Assembly (NCBI GenBank): GCA_006384855.1
Contig: VCJN01001897.1
Location: 62,001-126,000 of the forward strand
Length of the DNA stretch: 64,000 nucleotides
Reading direction: 5' to 3'
Source of the DNA: Tetraselmis striata
Lineage: Eukaryota; Chlorophyta; Chlorodendrophyceae; Chlorodendrales; Chlorodendraceae
Positions 22,261-33,229 of the stretch are shown one piece after another (the stretch's first letter is position 1; each line of letters starts with the position of its first letter). The translations under genes and the position numbers were made by a program. The notes below the pieces were generated by a model. The model did not search any database and was not told the origin of the DNA. It saw nothing but the letters and a program-made list of their open reading frames with translations.

Positions 22261-22975
22261 AAGTTTGCAGAGCTGTAAACAATGATTTCTAGAACACTGA
22301 AGTGAACCTAGGATCTATGTCAGAGATGATACATCTGCCGAGACCATGGTGTCTGTAAATATTGTCCAAATATAATCTGGCCAACTGTGTCGCATCAATC
22401 TTGATATTGCATGGCACAAAATGTGACTGTTTGGTGAACGTGTCAACAAACGTAGCAATAGCATCGTAGCCATCCACCTCAGGTAAGTTGGTTATAAAAT
22501 CCATAGAGATTATCTCCCAAGGCTTGGTTGCCTTTGGCAAGGGAAATAAAGAACCATAAGGCTTGGTGGTAGCTGCTTTGATTATAACGCAAGTATCACA
22601 GTGTTTGCAGTAATGCTTAACTGTGGTATTCATGCGTGGCCACCAAAACATACGCAGTATGTTGGCAAGAGTGCGGGTATGGTTGGGGTGTCCATTACCA
22701 ACATGATACTCCTCAATGATGAGTTTTCTCAATTCAGAATCATTGGGTATACAGACCTTATCTGCCATGTAGTAGAGACCATCAGTATCATCCTGTCGCA
22801 CACCGTTAGGGGCGCGTCCATGGTTGTAGGCAACATCAGTGATGTAGGCAGCTTTGATCTTGTCGATCAGCTTGCTGTCAATCTGCAAGGCGGACATTGC
22901 TGACAAATAGTCATGCATTTGTTCGAGGTCAGCTTCGACCAGCTGGATTTCATATTCAGTCAATGCATAATGCAA
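22261..22975 (-). pseudogene. Integrase N-terminal half of the chromovirus
   Basis: HHCC finger: EEYHVGNGHPNH, then HYCKHCDTCVI. The core has the first Asp in IISMDFITNLPEVDG and the second in IISDIDPRFTSVF. A TAG follows where Trp is expected (FTSVF-stop-KSLF), so the frame is interrupted even before the foreign insertion. Confidence 0.85.
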
Positions 22976-24424
22976 GTCAGGCGGCGAGAGAGAGCATCAG
23001 CCTCATTGTCAGCGCCTTTGCGATATGATATCTGCAACACAGGTTCAATAGTCTGTGGGTTGACTGCCATGTATGGTGAAATTTCACGTAACCATAGGGC
23101 ATGGCGTCTGCCTAGTCCTTCCTATGTAGGCGAATGCCTCAATGTGGCATGGTCAGTTATAATTGTAATACGGCGACTGCCTTCCAAATAGCAGCGCCAT
23201 TCTTTCAGAGCACATATCACATACACCCAAGAGCTCTTGGTCATAGGTGGGATAATTTGTTTGTGCAGCCTGCAATTTCTTTGCATAATAGCTGCAGGGG
23301 TTTAAGTGGCCATAAGCATTAGCCTGGAGCAGAACTGCACCTAAGGCCTATTTGCTGGCGTCAATAGCCACTACAAACTCAGCATCTTTGCCGGTGACTG
23401 GGCTTGCCAGCACTGGGGACTGGCACAAGGCTTGTTTCAGTTTTACAAATGCAGCTTGGCATTCAACTGTCCAAGCAAATATTTTATCCTTTCTTGTGAG
23501 GGCATATAACGGTGCTGCAATAGCAGAATAATTGCGCACATAGCGTCGGTAAAAATTGCAGAAACCAAGATATTGTTGGACATTATGAACGTTCTTAGGC
23601 CTAGGCCGATCCTGAACGGCCTTGATTTTTTTAGGCGAGGTTCTTAGGCCAGCGTGTGATACCATATGTCCAAGGTATTCTCGTTCATTCTTGGCAAACC
23701 AGCATTTCTGTAATCGTAGTCTTATGTCATTAGACTCGAGCATAGTAAGAGCTGTGTCCAAATGTTGCAAATGTTCCTCAAGAGGGTTGCTATAAATCAA
23801 GACATCAACCAGGTATACATGTATAAAGGTATGCTTGTGTGGCTGGAGTATAGATGTCATCAGGCGTTGAAAAGAGGAGGGAGCACTGGTGAGTCTCGAT
23901 GGCATTACTAGCCACTCGAATTGGCCATAGACAGTTCTGAACGCTGTCTTCGGAACATCAGGTGGATTAATCCGGAGTTGGTGATATCCTAAGGCGAGAT
24001 CAAGAGCTGAATAGACAGTAGCACCAGATAGCATATCAAGTAATGCATCAGCAAGTGGAACATGGAACTCAACCTTTTTGGTGTACTTATTCAATTGACG
24101 GTAGTCAATGCACATGCAAAGACCGCCATTGGCCTTGCGGGCGAAGAGAACAGGAGCTGCATATGGAGAGAAGGACTCCTGTATAAACTGTTTCTCAAGA
24201 AAAGAATTCAATTGTGTTCTTAGTTCCTCTAATTCTGCAGGTGATAATCTGTATATTTTTCCTGCAAGAACTTGGGCATCATGAACAAGAGGGATCTCAT
24301 GATCAAGACCAGGGCGTAATTGTGGAAGGTTGTCAAGCGGAGAGCATATTGGTTTGTGCTTTCGCAATAAGTCTCTGATCTGAGCGGTATAAGCTGCAGA
24401 CTGGTCAGTGTCAATTGTATTCAT
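22976..24424 (-). pseudogene. Reverse transcriptase and RNase H of the chromovirus
   Basis: RT motifs are clear: VLFARKANGGLCMCIDYRQLN, SALDLALGYHQLRI, FQRLMTSIL. The active site reads HVYLVDVLIYS. The first Asp of the YxDD pair is replaced by Val (GTT), which should abolish polymerisation. The thumb and connection follow (SHAGLRTSPKKIKAVQ, FYRRYVRNYSAIAAPLYAL). RNase H starts FVVAIDASK, then a TAG at about 23348 interrupts it, and degraded text continues ITIITDHATLRH. The RT ORF start at 24424 overlaps the stop of the protease ORF by ATGA. Confidence 0.88.
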
Positions 24425-25500
24425 CTCATCATCAATATCGAGCTCATCACTCTGGTGGCATTGTATTGTTTAACAATGGCGCAGAAATAAACTGTGTCAG
24501 GTTCATGCTTGGCAATCTCTCTGGCCATGGCATTAGCATGAACCATTCTGACATTAGCCCGGCGGGGCTCTGACTGGCATTGGACTTTTAGTCCTGTGGA
24601 AAATGTCACCAGGTCACATTCCCAATCAACATGTGGGTTGTGTTGTTTCAGGAATTGCATCCCTAAAACCAGATTGAAATCATTTTGCAACGGTGTGACT
24701 GTGAAGTCAATGGGTATTGTGTAATTGTTGATATTTAATTCAAGGGTGCTTTTTTGTGAAGCGAGAACCATTCTACCATCAGCAAGAATAACTCTTACTT
24801 TATTTTGAAGTGGTGTAGTTGGTATTTTATTTTCTTTGACATACTTGGTGCTGGCAAAGTTCAAAGTAGCACCGATGTCAACCAGTACGGAAGGTGTTAT
24901 ATTTAATTCAACACATGTTGGGTGTAACAGCAATAAGTTATGATCAGACTTGCTGGTAACAAAAAACAATTCTGTCATCATACGTGACTGGTGGGACTTT
25001 GTGGCTTTTGGTTTATATTCCTTACCTTGCTGTTCAGCCAGCATGGTTTTGAGATCCTCAGTGGTAACGACGTCACTAATTGCCTGGGCTGAACGTTCCT
25101 CAACAGTATAGTCAGCCAAGTAGACATCAAGGTACCACTCAGTGGGTCCCATAGGTTCAGTATCAGTCGTTGAACTGGGTGTGTGAAACAGATATGTTCC
25201 AGGCGGGTAGCTGTGATTTTTTTTATATTTTGAAAGCAGCGGTTTCCAGGATTGTCCTAATTGTGAGGACCATCTCGGCATAACAATAATACCTCTTGTG
25301 TCAAAAGGCGACTCTTGTCTTTGCATCTCAAAATGCTGCAAGATAGGCAGGGCTGTGTCATCATACACTGGATTGATGAACACAGTTTTACCTTTGATAT
25401 CTTGTTGCAGAAATGGTTTTTCAGCACTGCAATAATCTGAACAGACAGCATCATATGCTGAGGCACAGGCATAAAAAGGCACAGGCTGGACCATAGGCAT
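24421..25500 (-). pseudogene. Retropepsin-like protease ORF of the chromovirus
   Basis: A frame of 359 codons, open throughout. The centre has VLVDIGATLNFASTKYV, the retropepsin site with Ile where Ser or Thr is usual. A second strand-like segment VRVILADGRMVLAS and the flap-like FNLVLGMQFLKQHNP follow, as in Ty3 proteases. The first 180 residues are linker and may derive from the gag-pol junction. It ends ATGATGAGATGA, with the RT ORF beginning inside. Confidence 0.75.
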
Positions 25501-26768
25501 AATTCAGTCTCTTGAATTCTGCTTGGTCAAACACAACAGAGTCAGTTGGACATGCATTTCGTTTTGCATATTTGTCAATTTTAGTGTAATTCTTTTGATA
25601 ATTGTTTTTGGTACGCATTCTGCGCACTCGAGATCTCTTTTGCATGATAGTCAATTTGGCATGCAGTTTAGCATGCGTCTTTTTGTCTTTGACATTTTTG
25701 TCGACATTTCTCTGCACCCTGTCTCGTCCTCGATGTCGGCAACGAGGTGTGAATGAGAACAGGAACACCCATGAGCTTCATGCTCATGTTGTGAGTCGGA
25801 GGGGTTCAGTGCCGCGGGAGCGCAATGCTCAACCATATCGACATATGTATCCTCGATCTCATGCAGGGGCTGAGCATCTCATGCAGGGGCTGAGCATGCA
25901 GTTTAGCAGTGCATGCATATTTGCATGGACTCGGCAACAAGTCAATGTCGATTGTCTCAATTACATTGAGAGGCACAGGTTGGCATTCCGCTCAACACCG
26001 TCATTTGTTTTTATGTAAAGTCGATCTTGTCGACTTGCTTGGCTAGCTTAGTAGCTGCCACTTTGGCATTGCATGCAGTTTTGCATTTTTGCCATTAGCA
26101 TTTTTGCCAGTCGATTTTTCCGACTTGATTGGCCAGCTTGTTTGCTGCCACTTTGGTTTTGAATTGTTTTTCGTCCTTCTCGGACGCATGGCGGCATTCA
26201 TAAATTGAGTGGCCTTTGTTGCCGCACACAATACTATGGCGTGGTTAGCCATCTTCTGTACCCCGGCTCTCTCTCGCGCTTGGGAATCGCTTGCAAAATA
26301 CATTGCACTTGCAGATACTCAGGCACAGCGCAAGGTTCATGCAACAAGGCAAATGCAGCTTGTAGCTTGCGCTGCAAGTCGGCGCAATAGGTAGATATCT
26401 TGGGGTCGCTTGGCTTGATGCAGATGATACGCGCATAGTCTCCGACGGTTGTCTGAATGCCGTTGGGGAAAGCGGCCTTGAAGAAAGCTTGCTTCCAGTC
26501 TTGATAGTTGACAAAGTGAGTCAGGACCTCGCAGCCCATTACAATGTGAACCTGAAGCTCATGGCTGTTGAGCATTGTCGACATTCTCCAGAAAGGCCTT
26601 GATTGCTGGGAAGTCATGAACGTCGGCGAGCTTGTGAGAGATGTTATGGGTTGGCGCCACAACGCGGGCTTCCAGCATCTTCTTCTCGACAATTTGACGC
26701 ATAGACTGCTCGGCGGGTGGACCACCGGGAGGGTAACCGGCTTGACGGGCGCTCCGGTGCGATGCCAT
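25501..26768 (-). pseudogene. Gag of the chromovirus, frameshifted
   Basis: Starts MASHRSARQAGYPPGG at 26768 and shifts frame near 26570. It then reads the capsid-like block (VMGCEVLTHFVNYQDWKQAF, then FFKAAFPNGIQTTVGDYA). A zinc knuckle remnant SIVCGNKGHSIYECR follows in a third frame, with the first Cys changed to Ser. Basic, Lys-rich linker text with KLHAKL-type repeats fills 25451-26040. At least two frameshifts and several stops mean it is not functional. Confidence 0.75.
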
Positions 26769-26907
26769 GGCGACACGCGACTCGGATAAAGGTTGAAGGG
26801 TACAGAATCGTTACCAAGGGTCGGCTGGACCAGCGAAATCGCGAATGTATCGTCGTGCGTGCGAGAGCAGGTCGCGGTAGGTCGGCAGGTGGAGATGGAT
26901 CGTAACA

Positions 26908-26922
26908 GGAAGCCGAAACCAG
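26908..26922 (-). other. Candidate primer-binding site
   Basis: Directly inside the 5' LTR the minus strand reads CTGGTTTCGGCTTCC. A TGG at offset one fits complementarity to a tRNA CCA end. The matching tRNA cannot be named from here. Confidence 0.4.
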
Positions 26923-27277
26923 TGTAAGTACTCGTTGCAGTACTTAGTGAAACATGGCTCTTACTCGCAGCGTTTCGCGAATTGAGTTGGTTGCAGAATG
27001 TAATCTCTTACAACATGCAGGTGGCATTGGATATTTATCCTATAGCGGTCCGACTGAGCACCGCGGACAGGCAGCTAGTAGCGCTACCCTGATGATTTAG
27101 GACTTGTAGCGCGTACCGTATTTATGTTAGAAGGAATATTACTGGCGCCTGGTTGTGGCCGTACCAGTAAATAATAAGCGTGCTGAAATATCAGCAGTAC
27201 AACAGTATGATTACTTGGCCATAAAACGTCGCAGGTTTGTGGTGGTACTAGGGTAGTCGCTAGGCGCAACCCTAACA
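26923..27277 (-). repeat. 5' LTR of the chromovirus
   Basis: 355 bp. Its outer edge abuts CAGGA (27278-27282), identical to 19711-19715. Confidence 0.93.
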
Positions 27278-27289
27278 CAGGAGGATTGC

Positions 27290-28336
27290 AGACTCCACGG
27301 CTTCAGCGACGTGCACTTGGGCAGTCCCTACTGAAGTGTCACTTCCTCTGGCAGCGGTAGCAGGTGATGTCCGCAGCAGACGACCGACCATAAGGAGACT
27401 TCTCCTCGCAACGGCCGCCCTCCCTCCGGTTGTCGCTCCCACGGCGAAAAGACTCGGGCTCGCGAGAAGGGGAAGAAGGCTTCGCGCGCGAAGAAGAAGA
27501 GGAATGTTTCTTGGCCTTGACCTTCTCAATCGCCTTCTTCAACTCCTTGTAGTCCGCTGAGCCCTTCTCGCCGAGAGGGTCCACTGCATCGAACTCCTTG
27601 GCGACTTGCGCGCCGTACTCGTGCTCCACATGTAGCTTCTTGCCACGGTTGTTAATCCGAAGAGCCACCGTGGTACACAATGCCAGCGCCGCGGTAATCG
27701 TCTTGAACAGCTCCGCAGACGAAGTTGGCGATGAAGCATGAAGATCGGTGCCGTCCTCCACCAAGTCGCGCAGAGGCTCTTCCGCCGGTGCCAAAAGGTC
27801 ATAGATTTGGAAGACGTCGTCTAGGTCGCGTTGAGGAATACGAGCATCAGCGGTATGGCGGCGGTGAACCTTACCATCTTTGTCCAGCCATCCATCCTCG
27901 GGTGCGTTGATGGTGCGAGACGGTGCTTCCACAGTCGGAGGTTGAGCTGGTCTCTTGCCCTTGCGGTCGTAGTCGGCGTCCCCCTCCGCAACGCGTTTCG
28001 AAGCTGAAGCCGAAGGGACGCGACTGCCTGCCTAAGCTCAGAAACCTCTCGTTCGATACGGAGTAGAGCAGCAGAAGTATCAGCTACTGCCTGTCTAGCG
28101 GCGACGAGAGAGGGAGATTCAGCTACCCCGTCTGCAGGTAGAGAGTCGCCACCTAGGACAGTGAGATGACTTTCGCGCGTAACGAGTTGCTCACGAAGAG
28201 CTTTACGGGAGTCCAGTAACTCCTTCCAAACGAGTTCAAACTTGTCTACTACTAAAACGGAGACGAGAAAGCATGGCGACAGCACCACGAGCGAGACAAA
28301 GAGCCACGCCCAAGACGTACTCGCGGAGCAAGCCAT
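27290..28336 (-). pseudogene. Gag-like ORF of the split DIRS-like element
   Basis: An ATG at 28336 starts MACSASTSWAWLFVSLVV, an unusual hydrophobic N-terminus like a membrane anchor, then a coiled-coil-like segment. The frame shifts near 27990 and continues ADYDRKGKRPAQPP. A capsid-like helical domain (RDLDDVFQIYDLLAP, YKELKKAIEKVKAKK) and a Ser/Arg linker follow. A CCHC knuckle CYRCQRK-stop-HFSRDC has TGA where Gly is expected. A second stop follows and the Ty3 insertion cuts it at 27282. The same-strand RT at 18.5-19.3 kb is its likely continuation. Confidence 0.6.
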
Positions 28337-28429
28337 GGTGAGTGCCGGGATCAAACACACTACAGAACGCAGAAGAAATTTGAATTTTTGTAGTCGAAGA
28401 CGAAACGAAAATGTACTAGTCGTAGAAGA

Positions 28430-28630
28430 CAATATAGTCGGGTGCCTTCCAACAACTGAAGGTGCCCCCGGTCCGCGGCCGCCCTTTATACTCGGATAAA
28501 GGACGCCGCCGGACCGGCGCCGGCCGGTCATGGCGTACCGGGCCGGCAGGGTCGTCACTTAACCCTGACGGCGCTGCGAAAACAAGGGATTCCTAGGTCG
28601 TTCCTCCCAAGGAAACCGTACGTTTTTATT
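28430..28630. repeat. Terminal-repeat-like unit, copy 2
   Basis: Matches 10281-10489. It lies just 5' of the gag-like ORF in minus orientation, where a retroelement terminal repeat would sit. The hairpin end seen in copy 1 is only partly kept here. Confidence 0.55.
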
Positions 28631-28986
28631 TATGTTTTTGCAGGCACGGTGGAGACCAGGGTTGGGCTGCAGTATCTACTGCAATGCAGGCTGCAGAAAC
28701 TGCAGCCTGCAGTTAAGCTACTGCACTGCAGCATGCATTACTTCCCGAAAAGGGGCTGCAGTGCAGTTACCCAAAGTGCCATGAATCTCACTGGATAACG
28801 TTTGGATGGCGCCCGCCAATGACAACAAGCCGTATATGGCGACGGTTCCGGCGGTCGGAGCGCTGCGGATAGCACCGTACTCGCCCGTACCATGTCGCCG
28901 CATCGGGGGATACACCAGTAGACCACACACACCAGCCGAACCTATCCTCACTTCCCGCTCACCCAGCCCGTGTTGGCAAGCCCAAC
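28631..28986. other. Gap with a CTGCAG-rich cluster
   Basis: At about 28665-28770 the words CTGCAG and TGCAGTGCAG recur many times and form imperfect palindromes. No gene. Confidence 0.5.
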
Positions 28987-30290
28987 TTGGACAAGCAACA
29001 ACCCGTCGGCAAGATGGTTGCAACCCGCAGTCAGGCCAACGGAAAAGCACAGGTAGCGACTGCCCACGCCAATCAGTCGGCGGAACAGCGGGAGGACGCA
29101 TATTACCTAACTGAGGAGGAGGAGGGTGAGGCGTATGTGGCCATCATGGCCGATTCCCAGCCAGCCCCCTCACCCCAGCCAGGACCCCGCGGCCTTGCAT
29201 GACAGCGGAACCTGCAAGGCCACTGATCCCACAGCGGTGACCCACCCGAGCAACATCCTTTACGGTGTAACCGGCCGGTCAGGCCGCAGGCCCAAGGCAG
29301 CCGAGGAGGCGCCGACGGGCGCGAGCATTCCCGCACCAGCGGCGGGGCTGCCGCCGCGCGCGCGGCCCGGGACGCCCGCGTGTTTTGCCGCGTTCCGTGA
29401 CCACCGACCCCGGGTCCCGCATGGAGCAACCCGATTGGACGGCAACGCGTGAGCATTGGCGCACCGTCCGCATGGCTTTGAACCCGCATTTGGCCCGCTC
29501 AACGCCCCGCAATCGTTTGGGCCGGCTGTCGAGCAGCCGCAACCCATGGACCGGGACACTATTGACGCGCGGCAGCAATAACTGTGTCAGCAATGGCGCA
29601 CAGCTTTGCAACATCTGAGTGTGTCCCAAGTGAGTATGACGCTCTTGTTTTCGGGGGACACATCGGCGGCCGCTGCCGCCGGCGGTCGCTGGCGCGAGGC
29701 GCTGGTGGAGGTGCTGAACGGCAGCTTGGACCGCCGTGATGAGTACCACGCGGTATGCCGCGCGGCATTGGATAATGCACTCAAGCGGTTTTTAGCCACT
29801 GCCCAGCTCAGCGCGTGGCAGACTTCCGCTATCAGGATCTGCGCGCTATGATCCGGCATGGTGTTGGGAGCGTGTTGGGCGTCAATTTGGAGGAGCGGCG
29901 GCCCTCGCCCATCGTGACGGCGCCGCAGCCATACAGCATGACCACCGATACGGCGCATGCAGCAGGCGGGCACCATGCGCCATGCAGGACAGCTAGACCC
30001 AGGTGAGCGCGCGTATCCGCCGACGCGGCCGCCTGCTGTAGGAGACAGTTCCGTAAATGGGCAGTCTGTAATTTCAGGCCGCCGCTGTTTGGCTGACACG
30101 GACCCCGAATTGCAACAGCTTAGGCAATCGCAGTTTGAGTATTTCAAAAAGCTGGCCGCGGAGGGTTTTCGCCGACCCGGCGTGGCCCTTGTTGACATTC
30201 GTTATCTAGCGAAGCGTCGATTTTTCGGCGGTGAGCTTTATTGCCGTACGGGTACCCGTATAGTGCGGATCGGGCCTATAGGTGCATGAC
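28987..30290 (+). pseudogene. Gag remnants of the methyltransferase-bearing Ty3-type element
   Basis: Pieces in several frames. 28987 begins with a short frame containing MVATRSQANGKAQVATAHAN and an acidic EEEEGEAYVAIM. 29606-29851 gives a helical segment (ALVEVLNGSLDRRDEYHAV, FLATAQLSAWQTS). 29957-30289 gives DPELQQLRQSQFEYFKKLAA. No zinc knuckle was recognised. The assignment rests mainly on position before the protease. Confidence 0.45.
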
Positions 30291-30292
30291 TA

Positions 30293-30518
30293 AAGCGCTC
30301 ATCTACTGGCATGTACTACTAAGTACTATAATCCACCCGCCCGCCCGCCCGCCCGCCCGCCCCCAGTTCTTAATTGCACATCCGTCCGATTACGATCTCA
30401 CAGTTGGGAGGTATTGGTACTGTACTCGCTACTCGCTGCTGGTAATGGAAAAAAAATGGTAATCGCTAGTCGTCACAAGCGCTTATCTACTGACATGTTC
30501 TACTAAGTACTATAATCC
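30293..30518 (+). repeat. Imperfect 42-bp direct repeat
   Basis: 30293-30334 and 30477-30518 differ at three sites and share CTACTAAGTACTATAATCC. The 142 bp between contain a CCCG tetranucleotide run (about 30338-30362). Confidence 0.7.
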
Positions 30519-30721
30519 GGTGGAGCCGCCGCTCGAAACGCTGCGCCAGATGACTTCCATGCAAGCCACACGCGAGTTCCTAGTCGCTACTCCAAAGCGT
30601 TGGCAATGCAATTCATGGAACTGTAGGCCAGTGATATAGAACCCGTTGCTTTAAAATTTTCTGAAAAATCGACGCATCGCTGATTCAACTGTCAAATTAC
30701 TTCATTTATACCACTATCCAT

Positions 30722-31234
30722 GTGGCGGGCGTGTCGTGCCGGACTAGCTTGCTTGACAGTGGCGCGGACATGGTCGGCTTGAACCGCCGGCTGTATGACC
30801 GCATTGTGGCCCATCATGGGCGAGAGTGCCGCACATGGCTTATTTCCATGTCATGCATCCATCCCGGGGCGTCGCTGGACACCCTTATCCTGGAGCCGTT
30901 GCCCATACGCCTCAACCATCAGACCTCATGGGAGGTCAGCGTTGTCTGGCCAAAGTTCGCGGTGCTGGACAACCCGGACCTGCAAGATCTCCTTGTAGAC
31001 TTGTCCATGATGCACGCGTTGCAGATTGTGCTGAACCCGTCGCGCATGGAGGCATATTATCCGATCTGTCCTGGCGCAGCCGCGCACGGAGAGCGAGCTA
31101 TTGTACCCCTGCAAGATGCCGGGCAGACCACGCACACGCGAGCCAAGGGCCGTGTCGTTGCGTTGTACCCATACCCGCAGCCGACGGCTGGTTTGGGGGG
31201 GGGGGGGGGGGGGGGAGGGGGGGGGGGGGAGTGA
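30722..31234 (+). pseudogene. Retropepsin of the Ty3-type element
   Basis: TSLLDSGADMVGLNRRLYDRI holds the intact DSGA active site, followed by about 60 residues of strand-rich text (SLDTLILEPLPIRLN, VVWPKFAVLDNPDLQ). The frame runs into a G run (31195-31229, broken by one A) that codes poly-Gly before its stop. The start is arbitrary, since the upstream frame is lost. Confidence 0.7.
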
Positions 31235-31322
31235 CGCGGCCACCTAGGCAAACCAGGCAGGCCAGCCGGAAGGCAACATGCGATAGCACCGCACCCTTTT
31301 TTCGCTTCCCGTTGAGGTCGAG

Positions 31323-33099
31323 TTGAGCAAATGCTGCATGATGCGGCAGCCGGTTGAGAGCCAAGGTGCGTCATGCGTGGGCACTGGCCGCATGCCAACC
31401 TACGATGAGCAACGGCGGGTGGTGCTAGACAGCGGGCGCGAACTGCCACTGAGCGGCCTGGTCCAAGCTGACTTGGAGGCTGTGGGCGCCCTGCCGCACA
31501 CAGACCCGGATAAGTGTTTTGTCCTGCCGTTAGATACCGCTAGCGGCAAGGCAGGAGCACTGCATGTGCTCAGTGGATATAGCGGCATGGGGACAGTATT
31601 GTGTAAAGCTGTCCATGATGGTATGCACATTGGCAACTTGCAGCTCATTGAGGTTAACCCCGATCGTCGAGAGGACCTCCGCAAGCAGTTGCAGTGGGTG
31701 CATGCGCTGTGGCCCGACCGCATGCCGGAGCGCGTTGCGCGGCACGCGTTTGACCTCGGTGAGGCAATGGGGCATGACATCACACATCTAACCGCTGAGC
31801 TGGTGTTGAATTACATGGGGCATGTAGACGCGGTGACAATGGAGCCACCGTTTTCGGGTCTGTCGCCGCTAGGCATGCAGTTGGGGGTGTAGGGCGCCCG
31901 CACAGGCACGGTCGTGCCACTGCTAGCTGCCCTAAATGACCTGCAATACTTGATGGCCAAGCGGCGCGGGTGTGTTGATTGGGCAAACGCTCCGGCCCAG
32001 TTCGGCTATTTGATCGAGAACGTCAAAAAGCCACCGGACGGACGACGTAGCCCCAAGGTGGACCAAGCATTAGATTTTTGGAACCGCGTGCTAGGCCACC
32101 CCAACATGCACAAGCCTCATTTGTGTGGTGACGTCATGCTGAGAGAGGCGTGCTGGTGGACCAACATGTTCACTAGCGACAATTACGATAGGGTGGAGTG
32201 GGAGTTCCACAGAGCCCCACCTATATATGTTGTTGGCTGAGATAGTGGCAGAAGAGTCGGCAGGCAGACTGCAACCACAGATTCCCACTAGGGCCAAACC
32301 CTATATCATGCTAGGTGGTCTCAATGAGGACGGGCAGACCATGAGGGTGCTGCCCAAGTTCCATGCTCGCGTGGACACTGTAACACAGATCCACGATCAT
32401 GATGGGCAGCCCGGTGCCGGCATGTTGCATGTCGTCGGCTCTCGGCCGCCAAAGTACGTGCCCACACCTACACGGATCCGGGAGCGGTGCCATAGCGCAC
32501 CGCCGGGGTTCTACACGAGAGCTGATTTGGGTCGAACTCAGAGCCGACAAGTGCATGCCATCGGCAACGTGTGCGCAAGCACATCGGTGTCGGTCATGCT
32601 GAGGATCGCGGTAGCATGGGCTCATCAGCGTCGTTGGGAGAGCTACATTGCCACCCTCAGTTTGACGGAGCCTGCCGAGCGCGCCGCCGTTTGTGTCGCT
32701 GAGCACCATTTGCAGCATGCAATGCGGCAGAGGGTCGAGGCCGAGTTGGACCTGCACGGGTCAGCCATGCATGAGCTAGCCCTGCTTTTCCAGAAGAAGC
32801 GGCGGGGTAAGACCCGGCAGATGATGGGTGTCAAACTTATGAGTATAGCCATGCAGCGGAGGCTGCGTCATGCTGAGACTCGACCCCGTGAGGCTGAACG
32901 CAAAGCCGTCAAGGCTCGTAAGAAGGCTGCGGGGCAGCAGCGTGGGCTGAGGTGGGCACAGCGGGACCCCAAGGTGACCCAGCGGGCGCCGTCAAGGCAT
33001 GATCGTATCCCCAACGCAAAGCTGGTTTACTATCTCTTTTTGGTGGCTACATCATGGACCATGACCCCAGGAACTATGCATTGGGCCTGCATGACATAG
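31323..33099 (+). pseudogene. C5 cytosine DNA methyltransferase domain, catalytic site lost
   Basis: C5 methyltransferase motifs appear in the right order. Motif I (AdoMet): LHVLSGYSGMGTVLCKAV, about 31560. Motif II acid: LQLIEVNPDRRED. Motif IV region: VDAVTMEPPFSGLSPLG, about 31831, where the family has PPCQ, so the catalytic Cys is Phe and Gln is Ser. Motif VI: FGYLIENVKK, about 32004. Motif VIII-like: LREACWWTNMF, about 32141. Motif X: AIGNVCASTSVSVML, about 32560. An in-frame TAG lies at 31890 and a frameshift near 32235. Beyond motif X the frame is Arg/Lys-rich to 33099. It sits between protease and RT, so it was part of pol. Family call strong; the protein is dead as read. Confidence 0.82.
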
Positions 33100-33229
33100 T
33101 TCCTGGGGTTCCTAAGCCCGTAACGTTTGGAATGAACTCACCGATCAGAACCTTGTGTTTTGAAAGCAATACCACCTAGCTAAACGTGAGCAAGATTTTG
33201 CTGAGGAATAAGTCAAGGAGTTGGAAAAG

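Larger units (their letters stand above)
19716..27277 (-). mobile_element. Ty3/gypsy chromovirus, complete but inactivated
   Basis: A 7.56-kb LTR element on the minus strand. The 355-bp LTRs both run TG...CA on either strand and are about 98 percent identical by eye. The perfect 5-bp target duplication CAGGA lies at 19711-19715 and 27278-27282. Order from the 5' LTR: gag, protease, RT, RNase H, integrase, chromodomain, then a polypurine tract against the 3' LTR. Stops and frameshifts occur in gag, RNase H and integrase, the RT active site is mutated, and a second element has jumped into integrase. It landed in the DIRS-like gag at 27.3 kb. Confidence 0.93.

Noticed and set aside
28808..28817. 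TGGCGCCCG, identical to the start of a tRNA-Lys primer site
   Set aside because: The preceding base pattern does not look like an LTR end (no CA) and the match stops after nine bases; probably chance.
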